Assembly (NCBI RefSeq): GCF_013373865.1
Contig: NC_050473.1
Span: 2,790,001-2,854,000 of the forward strand
Direction: 5' to 3'
From: Monomorium pharaonis
Lineage: Eukaryota; Arthropoda; Insecta; Hymenoptera; Formicidae
Length of the DNA stretch: 64,000 bases
Of the stretch, positions 48,236 through 60,064 are shown piece by piece (position 1 is the stretch's first letter; each line of letters opens with the position of its first letter). Made by a program: the position numbers and the translations under genes. The notes beneath the pieces are model-generated. The model saw only the letters and a list, made by a program, of their open reading frames with translations, did no database searches and was not told where the DNA came from.

Positions 48236-48770
48236 AGAAAGAGAGGGTAGTTCGAGCACACTTAACTCCCGTTTTCCTCGTTGCGTTCGTCAGCCTAAGA
48301 TATTCTGCGTATCGCCTCGGAGATACTGAATGTCCTTACTACCGCAACATCCGACCACGTCTTTGGCGAGGAAACTGTAAATATGTTTTGAGGCGTTTTG
48401 GTAGAGGACTCGTGTTCAGTGTTGATCAGTCTCGTGTGAAGGTTTGGCAAGGCCGTGGAAGAGTAACTTCCGACAATTTGCACGTTGAACAACCGAAGCC
48501 GGGACTTCGGATCGTTGAGAAACGCTTCAGAGTGGTTCGCCAAAGAGTGCCTGGAAAAAGTGCCTCGGGAATAAATAGGAATAAATACCAAATAAGAATA
48601 TGTATGAACGAAAAAATATTGAAGTATAACTTTATTACGTTCTAGCAGTTGATAAGAAAATGCAGCACGATATTTTAATAAAATCACGACCCATGATATT
48701 GACAGTAAAGAAATATAATAACGCAAAATAATAAAGTGAAGGTGAAGTCTAATTTAATGAAGCGATGGCT
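48236..48770. repeat. First copy of the array's upstream module
   Basis: A GC-balanced block about 1.2 kb before the first GD protease gene. It aligns over several hundred bases with 53275-53740 and with 60925-61350, which lie at corresponding places before the second and third genes. Shared stretches include GTTTTGGTAGAG, AGGTTTGxCAAGGxCGTGG and GTGCCTCGGGAATAAA. Open frames cover it on both strands here (184 aa +, 143 aa -), but the other copies have stops in the + frame and only partial agreement in the - frame. It is more likely a regulatory or transcribed non-coding part of the repeat unit than a gene. Confidence 0.6.
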
Positions 48771-49417
48771 TGTTATGTGATCCGCTATTACCGGTTAGAC
48801 AACTGTTAAATGATCAAGGTGCAAGATGAATATTGTAGAATATTGAAGATATTTTGATTTGCGCGCAAGCGCCGATTTGCCTTATCGTTCATTTTTTGAT
48901 TATTATTGAAACGTGATCAAACGTGATTTAAATAAATTTCTATTTACCATTTAAAAAATTAATATCTTTTGGACCAAGATTGGAGGGCGTTTCTCCCTCA
49001 GTAAAAAGGTTGCCGAATTAGTAAGAAAGTGAGTTGCTCTATTAAAATTTTCATTATTTGTTTATTGAATACATATAAATGTATATATCTGTTCAATTGT
49101 CACACATTTACTTTCTGACTCTAATATTTTAAACTTTTTGTTTAGTAATATGAGATCTAAATATTCATCATTCGAATGTCAGTGTAAACCTACGTAATTT
49201 TTCTTTCCTAAATGGTTTTACATTAAAAAATATTTTATTTGAGCTGATTTGAATAAGATTGTTGAACTTGAATAGTTAGTTTTTTTGACAGATTGAATGC
49301 AATTAAGCAATTAATCTTTCAAACGTAGATTAATTTGAAATATTGTCATTAAAACAAAAGTGTACAGTTGGAAAGTAATTAAAGTTAGAAAGCGAAATTA
49401 TCTTCGTTGACCTTTGG

Positions 49418-49424
49418 TGACGTA
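49418..49424. promoter_or_regulatory. TGACGTA motif kept in every array unit
   Basis: The sequence GTTGACCTTTGGTGACGTACTG, about 450 bp before the first GD start codon, has counterparts at 54617-54623, 58665-58671 and 62224-62230, each with TGACGTA preserved inside a diverged neighbourhood. TGACGTA is a half-CRE/bZIP-type core. Shared ancestry alone may explain it. Confidence 0.4.
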
Positions 49425-49873
49425 CTGATATTGAAGTGTTTAATCTTTTGAGAATTATCGAGTAAAAAATAAATACAATGTTTAATAATAAGCGCAACTA
49501 ATCTGAAAATATAGAGACTGATCAATCCGTATTAATACAATTTTAGTTCATTAATTTGTTAAATTTAATGTATGAGAAATACAATACATAAATGTATATG
49601 AATATTAACTATGTAAATCATATGTCAATCATATAATCGCATTTGATGAATTTGTAAGTTTAAATCTTTTTTGAAGCAAAGGACTTACTTTTTCTTATCT
49701 TTTTGAGACAATCAAGAATTTTCTTTCTAGATGGGAAAATCTATAGAACTAATGATTTCTTTAATTGAAATAGTTACTTCGAGAATTATTAAATAAAATA
49801 TTTAAAATAATTTGTGTGTAAAAGTAAATTATTTTTTAAATTATGTATTTTGTTAAGTTTGTAACCTCACAAG

Positions 49874-52648
49874 ATGGCTAAGCTGTGTATTTTGATGGCG
49901 TTGCTGCTGCAGTTGGTTTGCACGTTAGTACAAGGACAAGAATCTCCGTGTCCTCAATACTTCACATATATAACCAAACCCGGAACAGACGAAACAATAG
50001 GACAGATCGAAATTCAATCTCCACCAAAAACTGGCAATCTCCATTTGAAAGTAGCTGTAAAAGTTGCCGCAGAGTTGCCTTCGGTAAGTATGCTCTTTTT
50101 ATATTATTTATAATGTAAGAGAAAAGTTTGCATATACATAAATTTGTACCGTTAATATAAAAAATTTCTAATAATTTCTAGCACATTAAAATTTTTTCTT
50201 TAAATTTCTCTGAATTTATTTGTCATTTTTTTAAATAATAAAAACCTATATAAATAAAAATAGCTTAATCATCGATGTGTTTCAGAGATATGTTGGTCGA
50301 CTAGAGTTGGCACGATCAAAAGAGGAATCTGCTCAAGATGTTTATCAAGGCAGGAATTTGTTGTATTATGTTCATTTTCCCTTACGCCATCCAATTCCGA
50401 CATTGTCCGGAATATGGTTTAACGATGAACGATATTGTTCAGGTTACGAAGGTAAATATGATATTTGCTTAATATATGTATATTTAAGGAGCAAAAATCA
50501 AAGATATGTATTTTTGAGTCACAAATTAATTCTTATCTTGTATTTTATTAAGATAAATAGGAAGATAAAGTTTACTGAATACCTAAATTTTTCTTACTCT
50601 AAATTTTAGAGTCTAAAAAAAGCGTAGTTCGACTTTGTCATATTTGTTTTAGCAACGGGAAGTATCATAACTACTATCACGTTGGAACATACGTTGTTCC
50701 TGCCTGGAAATACACTTTCCAGCCGCAATTTCCAGCCAAATCCATCACACCAAAACCCGAGACCGACACCGATGCGTTTGCAAAGTACTTCAAAGAAAAC
50801 TACCAGCATCTCCCTCTCTCAGGGGATTGACAGCAACCCCTTTCTGAAGCCTATGATACCAGGCCAATCAATCCCACAATACAGTTACAACAATATATTT
50901 CTGAAACTAACGCCGACTCAAACAATTCCACATGATAATAATAATAATAATAACAACAACTTATTTCTAAGACTAACTACAGTTAAACCAAATTCACAAA
51001 ACATTAACGATAACAATAATATCTATATTAATAATAATAACATATTCCTGAGGCCAACCCCTGTTCCCTCGCCGACTCCAATTCCTATCCCGGCGCCTAA
51101 ATCACAACACAATGATAGCAATACCTATTATGAATGCGGTGTTAGCAGCACTTCCGGGAGTACAAATCTTCTTATCTCCCACGGTTTAAAAACGTCGCCA
51201 GGCCAATGGCCATGGTTGGTGGCACTCTTTGTTGTAAGGGCACAATATGAGTTTCAATGTGCCGGTACCATTTTGACAAACAAACATGTATTAACAGGTA
51301 TATTAAAGAAAAAAATTCTATATTACTATATAGTTATAAATCCTATATTATTTTATATATTTCGATGTGTAAAACAATATAATTCGATATAATAAAACGA
51401 TATAATAAAGCATAACTTTTTGCGTTATGCTTCTTTTCTTGGATTGCAGATTTAGTTCTATTTACTTATATTTGTATAATAAAATATGACTTTATAAATT
51501 CCCAACTATTCACAACAATTTGATTAGAGAAATTCGCTTAAAATATTCAAAATAATTGTTATTAAAACATGCATACAAGAATAGCTCAGGAATATCTCTA
51601 AAATTTATTTACCTTTATTAAAAATTATTATTAAAAAAATGAATTTTATGAATACTTTTTCTTTTTTTAGCGGCACATTGCTTGAAGTTAAGCCTAACTA
51701 GCAACGACACAATACACCCCAATGTGCTGTTGGTGGCCTTAGGTCGATTTAATTTGACCCATTGGCGTGAAAGAGGTGGCTTCAATCATGAGGTCGCAAG
51801 CTATACGATTCATCCCGACTATGCGCATTATCACAACGGTGATTCCGATTTGGCGATTATGATTCTCAGGAAGCCCGTCGTATATAATCCCTTTATCAGA
51901 CCTGTTTGTCTTTGGTTCGGTCCGAGCGATCTTCAAAACGTTGTTCGTAAAATGGGATATGTTGTGGGCTGGGGCCAAGATGAATACGGTAATCCTTACA
52001 CCGAAGAACCACGAATGACGAAGCTACCGATAGTCAGTCAAGTAAGAACCTCCAAGAGAGTTAGTTTGTTACTTTCTGTGAATTTTGTTATTTGATTGAT
52101 ATACAAGTTGAAATCTAATTACAAGCAAGATTCTATAAAAATAAATATCCGACATGTGATATTTTGATGACAATGTAATCGGGATATTTATATTGCAAAA
52201 ATTCTCAGAAATTTTTTACGTTATTACCGTTAACAATGATACGTAATATTGTATTTGAGTTTGCTGCAGTTATAATTATACAAGTACATACATTTACATA
52301 ATTAATGTCGAATCGACAGATTTCATCTTAAAGAAACAAATTCAACAGATAAAAACTATGTTATTACATGAATTATAGGAGGAGTGCCACTGGAGCTTTG
52401 AGAGTTTCGTCACTCTCACCTCGAACCGCACCTTTTGCGCTGGTATGAGAGACGGAAGCGGTCCTTGCAACGGTGACAGCGGGAGCGGACTGGTGATTTT
52501 TGACGAAATCACAAAACGTTTCCAGTTGCGTGGCGTCGTTTCGCGATCGGTGCGCGGAAACGAACCAACGTGCGATCTCACGAAGTTTGTTGTCTTTGTC
52601 GATGTCGCCAAATATACATCTTGGATTCAACAGAAGATTTCTACGTAA
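49874..52648 (+). CDS. GD-type serine protease 1 (gastrulation defective-like), complete, 5 exons
   Basis: Secreted protease zymogen with an N-terminal GD domain and a chymotrypsin-fold catalytic domain. The family includes Drosophila Gastrulation defective, which acts upstream of Snake and Easter in the Toll dorsal-ventral cascade. Exons 49874-50083, 50286-50451, 50653-51297, 51671-52041 and 52379-52648 sum to 1662 nt, giving 553 aa. Signal peptide 1-21 (cleavage near VQG). GD domain about 25-150, including IWFNDERYC and TGSIITTITLEHT. Low-complexity linker about 150-285 with poly-Asn. Catalytic domain from about 300, with triad His343 (TAAHC), Asp400 (DSDLAI) and Ser498 (CNGDSGSG). The pocket position corresponding to chymotrypsin 189 is Gly (GSGPCNGDS), so it is not trypsin-like. 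The mature start is ISHG after Leu rather than IVGG after Arg/Lys. The exon 3 acceptor at 50652 was chosen because the earlier one (50609) breaks the frame. Poly(A) signal 52685-52690. Confidence 0.93.
50937..50960 (+). repeat. In-frame AAT/AAC repeat encoding eight Asn
   Basis: Five AAT followed by three AAC codons within exon 3 of protease 1. It is a trinucleotide tract in coding frame, located in the linker between the GD and catalytic domains and absent from the linker of protease 2. Confidence 0.9.
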
Positions 52649-52876
52649 TGCTAATTTCTCAAAACGCAAGTTGTGCTAGTCGATAATAAAATTTATCTAA
52701 AATCTCACACACATATATACGTATTTATATAATAACGTAAGAATTAAAGTGACAAATTTTATTCTTGATTTTTTATGGTAATTTCTATTCGTATCGTAAT
52801 GTATTACGTTAACAAAACGGAATATGAAAAATAATTAAGAATTTATAAATGTAATTATCTGTTACATTGTGGACTT
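52649..52876 (+). terminator. 3' UTR of protease 1, end of the shared 3' tract
   Basis: AATAAA at 52685-52690. The near-identity with the 3' end of protease 2 continues to about 52876 and stops abruptly there. Confidence 0.7.
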
Positions 52877-55095
52877 GATTTGTATGCGTTGGTTGCAAAC
52901 GTCAGTATAAATCTTGCAAATTCTTGCAAATACTAAAATGTTTTTTAATTAATTTCACTATATTCTTACTTGTTTTTTATTGCTTCTAATTAAACGTCCA
53001 AAATTTAAGTTCTCCTTGAAATTATTACTTTTTTATTTAATTATTTTGAAAAAATTATATATTTTTCTCTTTTGTCGGCAATATTCGTGATCCTTAGAAT
53101 TATATCCAAAAAATATTCTATCAATAAACTTTTAAGCAACACGCCAAGTTAATCTGACCTACTGATAGACGGATTTCAAAATTCTTATTTCTCTTGCAAT
53201 ATCAGGAAAAACGGATATTCCAGACAAATCTCTTATTTTTGTCATTACAATCATCGTTCTAAGATGTTTTGCACTCCGTCTTTATCTAGCAAGATACGCC
53301 TCATCAATGATCGTCCCAACTCACAATGCCCCACTACCACACTATCCAATCGCATCTTCTAAGGAAGAGCTGCAAACGTGTTTTGGTAGAGTAACTCATC
53401 AGTCTTGGTTATTAGGTTTGACAAGGTCGTGGGGCTGTAGCTCCGAAGATTAGCATGCTATACTTCCGGAGCCGGTCGTCGCGACATTGAATTCTCCTGG
53501 AGACTTCGGATTATTAAAAACTATTGCAGAGTGATTCGTCAAGAATGCCTCAAAAGAGTGCCTCGGGAATAAACAAGAATAAATAACAAATAAATAAATA
53601 AAAATACATACACGGGAATATATTGAGAAAGTATAATTCAACATGTTTAAAGAATTTTAGCGATTAATAAGAAGATAGTGTAGTATTCCAATAAAAGCGC
53701 GAGAGATAAAAGACATCATCGAAAACATAAGTGAAGTAATAAAGTGAAGGCAAGCAGTTACACGCGTGAATTACGGCGAATCTCACTTAAATTCTAAAGT
53801 TTATGCAACGAAAAAGTGATTATATATGTGAGCTATATGATACAATAGACTGCACTAGTTCAACGACTGTTGAGTACACAAGGTAAATCTATGATAGAAT
53901 GCACGAAATACTCTAATTGAGATATAATTTACTTCATGTAACAATTTTTCTTTTAGACATAATTATCTGAGAAAAGTGATTGGCGCGATTAAAACGCAAA
54001 ACCTGTTCTCCGATACACTCCGGTACAATACGCTGGAATTTCCGTACATTAAAATAATTTGTTTATCACAAGATAAAGCGGATATCTGTTTGATGAAGTT
54101 CAATAAGTTTTTCAATAACGATATCAAATTTATAAGAGAGATGCGCTATTAAAACTCTTATTCTTTTTATCTTTATTCTGTATCACTCTATTCTGTTATT
54201 TTATATACTGATTTAAATACTGATGTGATTTTATATATATTATTAACATGTAAATCTTTAATTTAAATTTTATTTATTAATACAACAATTTAGAAATAAA
54301 AAATTAAAATAACGACTTAATAACAATTTAAATAAAAAATTTAATTATTACTTATATTATTAGAGCCTCAACATGGATCTATGTAATAATTTTTCTTTTT
54401 TTCGTATAAAATATTTTTCTTCCTTCGAGGCTGTTTATCAAAATAATTAAACACAAATTATTCAAATCTTTTAATAGGCTGAACATTATTAGATAGATTA
54501 ATCTTTTAAATTAATCTAAAATACTACAATTCTCGTTAAAAGAGAAATATTCATTTTAATGGGATGCTAAATGAAGTACGATAAGAGCGAAGTTATTATC
54601 TTTGCTGACCTCCTCGTGACGTATCAGCATAGGAGGTATCTAATTTTTCAAACAACAAGGTTATCGAACGGAACTTATGTACAGTACTTAATACTAAATC
54701 CATTTAGTACACTTAACAGATTTTAATACAACTTAAACTGTTTTATTGAGAAAATAATTTTGCATTAATAAAAAATATTGCAGTGCGAGGAAAGAATTGT
54801 TGGTATGAACAGCTTACGACAGCTGTAATCAATTTTAAATTACATATGCAAGCTGATAAGTAAAGTGCCGACAGTACAGAAATTTGCCAATATGATGTAT
54901 CGATAAAGATTTAATAAATAATAAATTAATATAAAAAATTCCTTTCACAGGATGAAACATGGAATTAAGGATACCATTATTTTGTTTAACAAGTTATTTC
55001 AAAATTGTGTTAAACATCTACTAGCAGAAGTTAAGTGATTTTATTTAAATTTATAAATATGTGTTTTCTCGGCATGCCACAGAAGACTTCTCGAG
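52877..55095. repeat. Upstream part of repeat unit 2 (segmental duplicate of 60533-62708)
   Basis: This 2.2 kb stretch aligns from end to end with 60533-62708 at very high identity by eye. The clearest difference is a roughly 55-bp segment near 53587-53640 that is missing from the other copy. The duplication continues through the gene that follows. It contains no supported gene. It includes the module shared with 48236-48770 and a TATAAATA (55052-55059) just before the next start codon. Confidence 0.9.
55052..55059 (+). promoter_or_regulatory. TATAAATA box before protease 2 (same at 62665-62672)
   Basis: TATAAATA lies 37 bp before the ATG of protease 2 and is preserved before protease 3. If used it implies a leader of only about 10-15 nt. 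Alternatively CCACAG at about 55077-55082 is a splice acceptor and the leader comes from further upstream. No such box is seen before protease 1. Confidence 0.35.
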
Positions 55096-57855
55096 ATGGT
55101 TAAGATTTCCATTTTGATTGCGTTGCTGCTGCAACTAGGCACGACGGTAGAAGGAGCCCAGTGTCCTGATTTCTACTCACTTATAAATAGACCTGGGACA
55201 AATGAAGTAATAGGACAGATCCAAATTAGATCCTCGCCAAACACTAATCAACAACACACTTTGAAAGTGGGTTTTAACACGAATTCTTTGTTGCATAATG
55301 TAAGTATTCTTTTGTACTACTATTAAATGTAGAAGAAGTTTACACATATAAGTGTGTGATTATCAATACATTATACAAACTAATATCTAGTATGTTAATC
55401 ACAGATGATGAACAGATGTCTCTTTTAAACAAATTCTAAAATATAATTTAATTAATTATAAAATCTTGTATCGTTTTTGCAAATAGTGCCTTAAAAAGAT
55501 AAACCCTTTTTTGCCTTAAGAGAAGGGCGAAAAGTAAATTTGAAAGTAATCATTAATATTTTACTAGACTTGTCCTTTAAAAAGAACAGATTGTTTTTTT
55601 ATATATTTTGCACTATATAAAATATATTTTTTTAATATATTAAATGTCTACAAGAAAATTGAACAAATACATAGTTGTCTCACGAGTTTAGTTAGCGGAA
55701 GTGAATAAGAGTAAGTAAGTCAGGAAATAATTTATAGGTGTTGTTTAAAATTTCTACTCGATTTGTCATTTAGTAGCATTCTTTATTTATATAACAAATA
55801 AAAGTGTCTTTACGTTTTAGAAACCAATCGCTCGAATAGAAGTAGCACAAACGGAACAGGCACTTTTTCAGGCTGCTAAAGAAGGCAAGCCTTTGTTGTA
55901 TCACATTTTTTTCCCTGTGGGCCGACCGATTCCAAAACTGACCGAAATATGGTTTAATAATGTACAACTTTGCAATCAAGGTTCGAGATTTACTTAAAGG
56001 ACTACATTTATGTAAATGCCATATACTTTTGGAAAAACAAAAGTTAAAGTTACAGTCATCCTATCTTTCGAGTTACCTCAAGTTCATGTTTTATATCTAA
56101 TTTTACAGAATTTTTATACTAGGACAGCAGCAAAAATAATAAAATAATAACGTTCACTAAAACATTTGAATTTTCTTCTTTATTGGATATACTCATCATT
56201 TTCTTTATTTAAGTAAAAAAGAGACTTTTATGATCTCTGTGTTCTTGGGGGATTATTGTTTTTCTCAGAAGAGAATGTTCTTTTTTTTTACTTTTAAACA
56301 AAATAAACAATTAAAGCTGTAATGTTACATTTTATTTAAGGAACATTAAATTTTCAAACTACTAAAGAGATAGAAAAAATTGTGTACTCATCGAGCACAG
56401 AATCATCTTCGACCACTGTTGCATCGCCCACTCAAAATCAATCACCTCCGTCAATTTCTATTGGAATTGGAAATAATCCATTCTTAAATCCGACACGTCA
56501 AAACTTACCAATGCGTCAGGGGCCACCAATTCAGCCAGCTGCAACAGTGCGCCAAAATCTACCAAACGTTTCATTACAAAATGTTACAACGGTAGTTAAT
56601 GACGTCATTGAATGCGGTGTACCATCCATCAAATATAGCGAAAGTCCAAATCCTCTAGTTGTCGGAGGAGAGAGGACAAGCGAGGGTGAGTGGCCGTGGT
56701 TAGCAGCACTCTTCACTGCAACTAGAATAGTAAATTTCGAGTTTCAATGTGGTGCTTCCATTCTAACAAACAAACATGTTATAACAGGTACTTAAAAAAA
56801 AATCAAAGAAAAATTCGATATTACTGGTACTTCTTCCGTATTGCAAAATATATTTTATGCATATGCACGTTTTCTTTTTATAGCGGCGCATTGCTTGAAA
56901 ATGAACAACAACGACACTCTACCTCCCACCGTATTACTGGTGGTCTTAGGACGATTTAATTTAACTCATTGGCGTGAAAGGGGTAGTATGAATCGCGAGG
57001 TCGCGAGGTATGTGATCCATCCCGACTATGCACATTATCGAAGCGGCGACTCCGATTTGGCGATTTTGATTCTCAAAAAGCCCGTCGTATATAATCCCTT
57101 TATTAGACCTGTTTGCCTTTGGTTCGGTCCGAGCGATATTCAAAACGTTGTTCGTAAAATGGGATATGTTGTGGGCTGGGGCCAAGATGAATACGGTAAT
57201 TCTTACACCAAAGAACCACGAATGACGAAGATACCGATAGTCAGTCAAGTAAGAACCTCCAAGAGAGTTAGTTTGTTACTTTCTGTGAATTTTGTTATTT
57301 GATCGATATACAAGTTGAAATCTAATTACAAGCGAGATTCTATAAAAATAAATATCCGACATGTGATATTTTGATGTCAATGTAATCGGGATATTTATAT
57401 TGCAAAAATTCTCAGAAATTTTTTACGTTATTATCGTTAACAGTGATACGTAATATTGTATTTGAGTTTGCTGTAGTTATAATTACACAAGTACATATAT
57501 TTACACAATTAATGTTGAATCGACAGATTTTCTCTTAAAGAAACAAATTCAACAGATAAAAACTATGTTATTGCATGAATTATAGGAGGAGTGCCACTGG
57601 AGCTTCGAGAGTTTCGTCACTCTCACCTCAAATCGCACCTTTTGCGCCGGTAAGAGAGACGGAAGCGGTCTTTGCAATGGTGACAGCGGAAGCGGACTGG
57701 TGATTTTTGACGAAATCACAAAACGTTTCCAGTTGCGTGGCGTCGTTTCGCGATCGGTGCGCGGAAACGAACCAACGTGCGATCTCACGAAGTTTGTTGT
57801 CTTTGTCGATGTCGCCAAATATACATCTTGGATTCAGCAGAAGATTTCTACGTAA
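55096..57855 (+). CDS. GD-type serine protease 2, complete, 5 exons
   Basis: Same architecture as the upstream neighbour. Exons 55096-55299, 55821-55980, 56341-56787, 56884-57248 and 57586-57855 sum to 1446 nt, giving 481 aa. Signal peptide 1-20 (VEG). GD domain about 22-135, including EIWFNNVQLC. Ser/Pro/Gln-rich linker with an NPFLNP motif. Catalytic domain from Val228 (VVGGERTSEG), with triad His273, Asp328 and Ser426. The residue before VVGG is Leu, not Arg/Lys. The pocket sequence GSGLCNGDS again has Gly at the 189-equivalent. The donor of exon 2 (GTTCGA) is non-consensus; intron retention would stop after a few codons and give a secreted GD domain alone. Exons 4-5, the intron between them and the 3' UTR are nearly identical to protease 1, while exons 1-3 are strongly diverged. 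Poly(A) signal 57892-57897. Confidence 0.93.
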
Positions 57856-58083
57856 TGCTAATTTCTCAAAACGCAAGTTGTGCTAATCGATAATAAAATT
57901 TATCTAAAATCTCACACACATATATACGTATTTATATAATAACGTAAGAATTAAAGTGACAAATTTTATTCTTGATTTTTTATGGTAATTTCTATTCGTA
58001 TCGTAATGTATTACGTTAACAAAACGGAATATGTAAAATAATTAAGAATTTATAAATGTAATTATCTGTTATATTGTGGACTT
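57856..58083 (+). terminator. 3' UTR of protease 2
   Basis: AATAAA at 57892-57897. The tract matches 52649-52876 with only a few substitutions and diverges immediately after TTGTGGACTT. Confidence 0.7.
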
Positions 58084-59104
58084 ATTAATAATTAAGAATA
58101 AATTGTATATTATAACATGTGTTATAATACGCTTATCGATATGATTATTCAATGTTCCGTCATATATTATTTAATTTATTAAACGATTTATTAATGAGTG
58201 CGTTTTACACTGTAATTAAATTAAATTATAAAAGATACAAAAAATATTACTTCGCAATATTACTCTTGATTAGAAATATATTAAGTATAATTTTAACGAG
58301 TTAAGTTTTGCTTATTTAATGCATATTTAAAGATATTTTTTAATTTTATAAAATAAAACTATAAAATTTAAAGTTATAATTTATGTATTTTTTGTACTAT
58401 TATATTATGTTATAAATTCTAAAAATTATTTAGAAAAGTAACAATAAAAATCTTTTTTTAAATATATGCATTATTTATTTAAGAGACTATTTCATTAAAA
58501 TCACTAAATTTGAATCAAATCTTTTAAAAAATTAAATGTTATTAAATGTTATCAATCTTTTGAAATAATCTAAAATATTATAATTATTAAAAAAAATATT
58601 TATTTCAGTGAGAAAGGAAATAAAATGGGATAAAAACAAAATATTATATTTGATAATCTTCTTATGACGTATCAATATAGATGAAACCTTTAATTTTTGA
58701 AACAACAAGACTATCAACCATTTAGTACACATAACACATTTTAAATTTAATTTAAATTGTTTTATGAAGAAAAAGATTAATAAAAATTATTTCAATACCA
58801 GAAAAATATTGTTGATATAAGCAGCTTATTATTGTTTTCAATTTAAAGAATTACGTGTGCAAGCAAGTACGACAATGTAAATCTTGCCAGCTTGATGTAT
58901 CGATAAAATTTTAATAAATATTAAATTATTCTCCAATAATTTCTTTTTCACACACAGGATAAAAAATCCATGGAAATAATGACTATTTTGTTCTATATAT
59001 TATTTAAAAAATGGTTAAAAATGAATATTTGTTCATAAAAATTAAATGTTCTTACTTAAATTTATAATTATGTGTTTTCTTGACTTGTAACAGAACTTCT
59101 TGGA
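58084..59104. other. Spacer and decayed upstream region of the relic copy
   Basis: From about 58500 the sequence is a diverged match to the DNA upstream of proteases 2 and 3. The shared tracts are around TGACGTATCA, CAACAAGACTATC, CATTTAGTACAC and the TGTGTTTTCT just before the start codon. The segment 58225-58400 recurs at about 60094-60270, on the other side of the relic gene. Confidence 0.65.
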
Positions 59105-60064
59105 ATGACTAAGATTTCTATTTTCATCACGTTGCTACTGTAGCATAACACGATGATAGAAGGAGCAAAAGTAAAATTTTTTATGTAAAATTTCAATAAT
59201 TTGATCTCTAAATCGTGATCAATAACATCAAAAATCCTTAAAAACACCGAAGTTTAAATTTGGAAAATTTCCAATATCTGTATTATACTGTACCAGATCG
59301 GGGTGGTTTATGAGCTAGCAAGACTAAAAACGATATAGACTATATAAATTTTACATGGAAAAAACTCGAAATTTTAATGGAAAAATGTCAGCCGTCTAAA
59401 ATAAAAATATCTAGTTTAGTGGTTCATATATGTAATACCTCGGTTCTCTAAATGTTAAATAATATTATATAATTTTTGATAGTTTTAGATATGCATTGAT
59501 TTTCTGAAATCTGTCGATAGTACTTACTAATGCTTATCCCAAGTTTGCATTCCCAACCGTTCTCAAGATATGCATATTTTTAAAGATTAATTAATTAATT
59601 AATCAATTAATTAGTTAATCTGAAGACTTCCGATACTATTAGTGCTTATCTCCAACCGTTCTAGACAATTAGCGTGAGTTAGTATGAACTTGATATAGAA
59701 CGACGTATCTTAAGTGAAAGTTTTAGATTTCTGACTTTGCATTGCGATACCTTCACTCGTAGAACACATAGCGAAAAAATAAAAGTTTTTTTATACAAAT
59801 TAAACCCAAGCTTTCGATTGAGCTTAGTTAAAACTCAATCGGTTCAGCCGTTATTGAAATTTATAATCTCAGGTGCTTGCAAATCGCATATTTGCATAAA
59901 TATATGTCTTGCGTTGCGCTTTCACTTGACGAGTGATACTACTATGTCCCATGATAGACTTGGGATGAAACAAATAAAGGATAAATAGGACAGCTCAAAG
60001 TCCCATCAAATAATAGTCAATATCATTTGAAATTGGGATTTCACACAAACCCTTTATTGCATAG
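59105..60064 (+). pseudogene. Relic of a GD-type protease exon 1, interrupted
   Basis: The start MTKISIFITLLL matches the signal peptide of proteases 2 and 3 but ends in a TAG at codon 13, where the intact genes have a Gln codon. After a few more matching codons, homology breaks at about 59170 and resumes at about 59945-60064. There it carries decayed counterparts of GQIQIRSSPNTNQ and of the exon end (LKVGFNTNSLLH). Exons 2-5 are absent: the sequence passes directly into a copy of the spacer found after protease 2. A nonsense codon, insertion and deletion make it non-functional. Confidence 0.8.
59171..59944. mobile_element. Insertion of about 775 bp splitting the relic
   Basis: AT-rich sequence with no counterpart in the intact copies. 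It contains recurring CCAACCGTTCT / CGGTTCAGCCGTT motifs and a self-complementary stretch ATTAATTAATTAATCAATTAAT (near 59587). No transposase frame; ends and target duplication are unclear. Probably a non-autonomous element or filler DNA. Confidence 0.4.

Noticed and set aside
48091..48726. 184-codon + frame and 143-codon - frame before the first protease
   Set aside because: The block recurs in the array, but the + frame is broken in the other copies and the - frame agrees only in part, so it is described as a repeat module instead.
50610..50830. Earlier acceptor (50609) for exon 3 of protease 1
   Set aside because: It would put the exon in a frame that ends in a stop (after about 70 codons) before the catalytic domain. 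The acceptor at 50652 restores the frame and the GD-domain motif TLEHT.
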